64,000 nucleotides of DNA from positions 13,888,001 through 13,952,000 of the forward strand of contig OZ176051.1 in the NCBI GenBank assembly GCA_964247055.1. Direction: 5' to 3'. The translations under genes were made by a program, and so were the position numbers. Origin of the DNA: Paragordius varius (Eukaryota; Nematomorpha). Each line of letters opens with the position of its first letter. Position 1 is the first letter of the stretch. The notes under the pieces are model-generated. The model was not told where the DNA came from. It was given only the letters and a program-made list of their open reading frames with translations, and ran no database searches. Of the stretch, positions 63,501 through 64,000 are shown in pieces.

Positions 63501-64000
63501 GTCGGAACGAATAATATGTGTGTTTGTTTGATTGATTATAAAATATCCATAATAAGGTGTTTTTAGCAAACTTTGAGTCATACATAGGTATATCATGTCT
63601 TTTCATTTTTTATATCTTAATTGATAAAATTTATCAAAATACAAATTTTTACAACGCTTTTCTACGTTGTTGTTATGAAAACTGTTTTTTGGAGGGGGAG
63701 GGGGTTCAAAAAGGTTGATTTATCAGGTTTTATGGTTCCGGCTTTAGTTTAAAATTCATTATATCCTTATAGGTTATCTGGAATAAGTAGCTCTAATACA
63801 GAAAACCATACAATGGCAGCCTATAATTTCGGCGGTGTTAGTCGAACCCTGAATGCAATTACACAAAATTCTCTTGTCTTTTTCGATGATAATTATTCCC
63901 AAGGCGTATATAATCATAATTGGGCTCAAACGAATTTGTCGTCTATGTCTTTTGAATCATTAAAGAGTTCATCTTTTAACTTGAGTTATGCCGCCTTATA
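48208..64000 (+). CDS. divergent MutS homolog, MSH6-like architecture (14 exons seen, 3' end beyond window)
   Basis: A relative of the DNA mismatch-repair ATPases that pair with MSH2. Exons: 48208-48888, 49350-49673, 50843-51045, 51400-51506, 51858-52021, 52267-52590, 53118-53445, 54733-54847, 55890-56161, 57349-57511, 57843-57992, 62114-62262, 63228-63417, 63773-64000+. They give 1132 codons with no stop and phases agree at every junction. Parts: a Lys/Ser-rich N-terminal tail of about 190 residues (SKRGRKP); domain I (KEKFFKHK...DTILVIK); connector domain (EFSVQTSEDTI...NHWRPVEIF); lever domain III (GHLVFCHFLREPTQDLTLLE, then ERLDIVGEL); clamp; domain V with LEIKxGRHP-like LHVEGGHNPLVG; degenerate Walker A GAHGSGKSS; AQIGCYVPA; and degenerate Walker B SLVFFDDNYSQG. 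The Phe-x-Glu mismatch-reading motif of MSH6 is replaced (ENNEIY). The long tail and GCYVPA favour MSH6 over MSH2; MSH3 is possible. Confidence 0.85.
48950..49127. mobile_element. hairpin MITE, family C, copy 2
   Basis: About 178 bases, TA-flanked, with arms containing 'attgctaaaaagttattaat' and the inverse 'actttctagcaatgtatact'. First intron of the MSH-like gene, about 60 bases after the exon-1 donor. Confidence 0.83.
49906..50157. mobile_element. Tc1/mariner-type MITE, family A, copy 5
   Basis: CAGTAAAAATTGAAATTATA ... inverse, TA-flanked, about 252 bases, second MSH intron. Confidence 0.87.
50359..50595. mobile_element. inverted-repeat MITE, family H
   Basis: Arms of about 60 bases: 'cagtaagattaataaatgat' at the left and its inverse at the right, with A-rich subterminal stretches. 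Single copy here. Second MSH intron. Confidence 0.7.
50627..50768. mobile_element. small hairpin MITE, family G
   Basis: Arms share 'aaaacaatattactccatag' and 'gtagcgtatg' in inverted orientation. About 140 bases in total. It is the third MITE in a row in the same MSH intron. Confidence 0.75.
51089..51365. mobile_element. MITE family D, copy 4
   Basis: Begins catttacagtttaaattcac and ends aattgtaaatggtata. It lies in the third MSH intron, between the donor at 51045 and the acceptor of the exon at 51400. Confidence 0.83.
52601..52890. mobile_element. Tc1/mariner-type MITE, family A, copy 6
   Basis: About 290 bases, TA-flanked. It starts only 10 bases after the exon-6 donor (52590/52591) of the MSH-like gene. 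Terminal repeats carry a small duplication (cggacgac). Confidence 0.87.
53485..53765. mobile_element. Tc1/mariner-type MITE, family A, copy 7
   Basis: About 281 bases, starting 39 bases after the exon-7 donor of the MSH-like gene. The left terminus is slightly altered (cataagaaccgaaattatac). Confidence 0.85.
54092..54345. mobile_element. MITE family D, copy 5
   Basis: Diverged copy recognised by 'aattatgtgttttcagg', the inverse block and the end 'aactgtaaatggtata'. It shares the seventh MSH intron with two family-A copies. Confidence 0.65.
54429..54710. mobile_element. Tc1/mariner-type MITE, family A, copy 8
   Basis: About 282 bases. The right end lies only 22 bases before the exon-8 start (54733), so the acceptor's branch-point region overlaps MITE sequence. 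Confidence 0.85.
55080..55400 (+). repeat. dispersed repeat E, copy 2
   Basis: Similar to 30270-30650 in the same orientation, sharing 'aaaaatggcggc', 'gcgcttaaaaggct' and 'ttgggatataaccc...ggtcataa'. It lies in an intron of the MSH-like gene. Confidence 0.55.
56172..56432. mobile_element. MITE family D, copy 6
   Basis: Starts about 10 bases after the exon-9 donor (56161/56162) of the MSH-like gene and ends aattgtaaatggtata. Confidence 0.8.
56662..56946. mobile_element. MITE family D, copy 7
   Basis: Begins taacatttataattcaaatt and ends cctgtaaatggtata, with well-preserved inner blocks. Same MSH intron as copy 6. Confidence 0.82.
57054..57319. mobile_element. Tc1/mariner-type MITE, family A, copy 9
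   Basis: About 266 bases, TA-flanked, ending 29 bases before the exon-10 start (57349). The right arm lacks part of the terminal repeat. Confidence 0.86.
57513..57567. repeat. (AT)n microsatellite fused to an exon donor
   Basis: The TA run starts within the donor of MSH exon 10: exon ends CGAGA, then gtatatatat. The ORF reading IYIYIY here is a translation of the repeat. Confidence 0.9.
59029..59722 (+). pseudogene. LINE endonuclease domain
   Basis: Two overlapping frames: 59029-59184 carries GTWNVGTLVGKAW; 59132-59722 carries QETRF, SGVAIAIND, MYTPQQGQN, GGDFNGHIGKH, CSAADLLICNTHF and SQIDFVLL. These are the expected steps of the exonuclease/endonuclease fold, with Asp and Asn of GDFNGH retained. 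The frameshift near 59155 inactivates it. Confidence 0.85.
60033..61060 (+). pseudogene. LINE reverse-transcriptase domain, frameshifted
   Basis: Pieces in two or more frames: VVKAIKDKNNNTVTD with the PPPIITAEDVSLAMQKCK region, a FTELFNLIIMEEKIPND segment, FIDLSRAFDCIPR, LLYENTTSCVRTPVGD, VGLHQGSILSPLLFIITMDL, then LEKFGLKINTDKTKA. This is the normal RT order of RTE-like LINEs, with at least three interruptions. Confidence 0.8.
62573..62757. mobile_element. hairpin MITE, family B, copy 2, nested
   Basis: Arms include 'actatagtagggcaattttc' and its inverse, and 'gtgcattttgatagttgc' faces 'gcaatcattaaagtgcat'. Inserted in the family-A element. Confidence 0.83.
62898..63078. mobile_element. hairpin MITE, family C, copy 3, nested
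   Basis: Near-perfect hairpin: 'cattgctagaaagttattga' and 'tatagtaaatacaacaaag' face exact or near-exact inverses. TA-flanked. The most symmetrical family-C copy, so probably the youngest of the three. Confidence 0.87.

Overview
The window is nuclear DNA from an animal. It is very rich in A+T, its genes have many GT-AG introns, and both introns and intergenic DNA are crowded with animal-type mobile elements: mariner and Tc1-like elements, hAT, RTE-type LINEs, Ty3/gypsy and Helitron-like elements. A catecholamine-transporter-like SLC6 gene points to an animal with a nervous system. The proteins are fast-evolving, with low-complexity inserts and tails rich in N, S and K. I cannot name the phylum from sequence alone.

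Three host genes were rebuilt exon by exon, and every junction is consistent in reading phase. (1) 1983..14009, minus: a 12-exon, 804-residue dopamine-transporter-like SLC6 neurotransmitter:sodium symporter with a very long N-terminal tail. (2) 31158..39361, minus: a 6-exon, 685-residue STK17/DRAK-type Ser/Thr kinase of the DAPK family. (3) 48208 to beyond the right edge, plus: at least 14 exons of a large MutS homolog with MSH6-like architecture. Its mismatch-reading motif and parts of its ATPase motifs are replaced.

Layout. 1-2 kb: repeats. 2-14 kb: the transporter, whose introns hold a hAT-like element, a foldback element, a Helitron-like element and several MITEs. 15.6-19.7 kb: a Ty3/gypsy LTR element with both LTRs, broken. 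21.8-23.5 kb: a Tc1-type MITE split by a second Helitron-like copy. 24.7-26.7 kb: a longer, decayed relative of that Helitron family. 27.4-30.1 kb: a very large inverted repeat with 1.18-kb arms and a decayed LINE fragment at its centre. 31-39 kb: the kinase, with a dead mariner in one intron. 39-48 kb: mostly gene-poor AT-rich DNA with MITEs and a LINE fragment. 48-64 kb: the MSH gene, whose introns carry about fifteen MITEs and a nearly full-length, decayed RTE-type LINE.

The three genes have no evident functional link: a plasma-membrane transporter, a signalling kinase and a DNA mismatch-repair relative. The most distinctive signals are the degenerate MSH protein, a Helitron-like family with canonical TC...hairpin...CTAG ends and internal units of about 0.5 kb, the giant palindrome, and MITEs packed against splice sites. 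I saw no rRNA, tRNA or CRISPR array.
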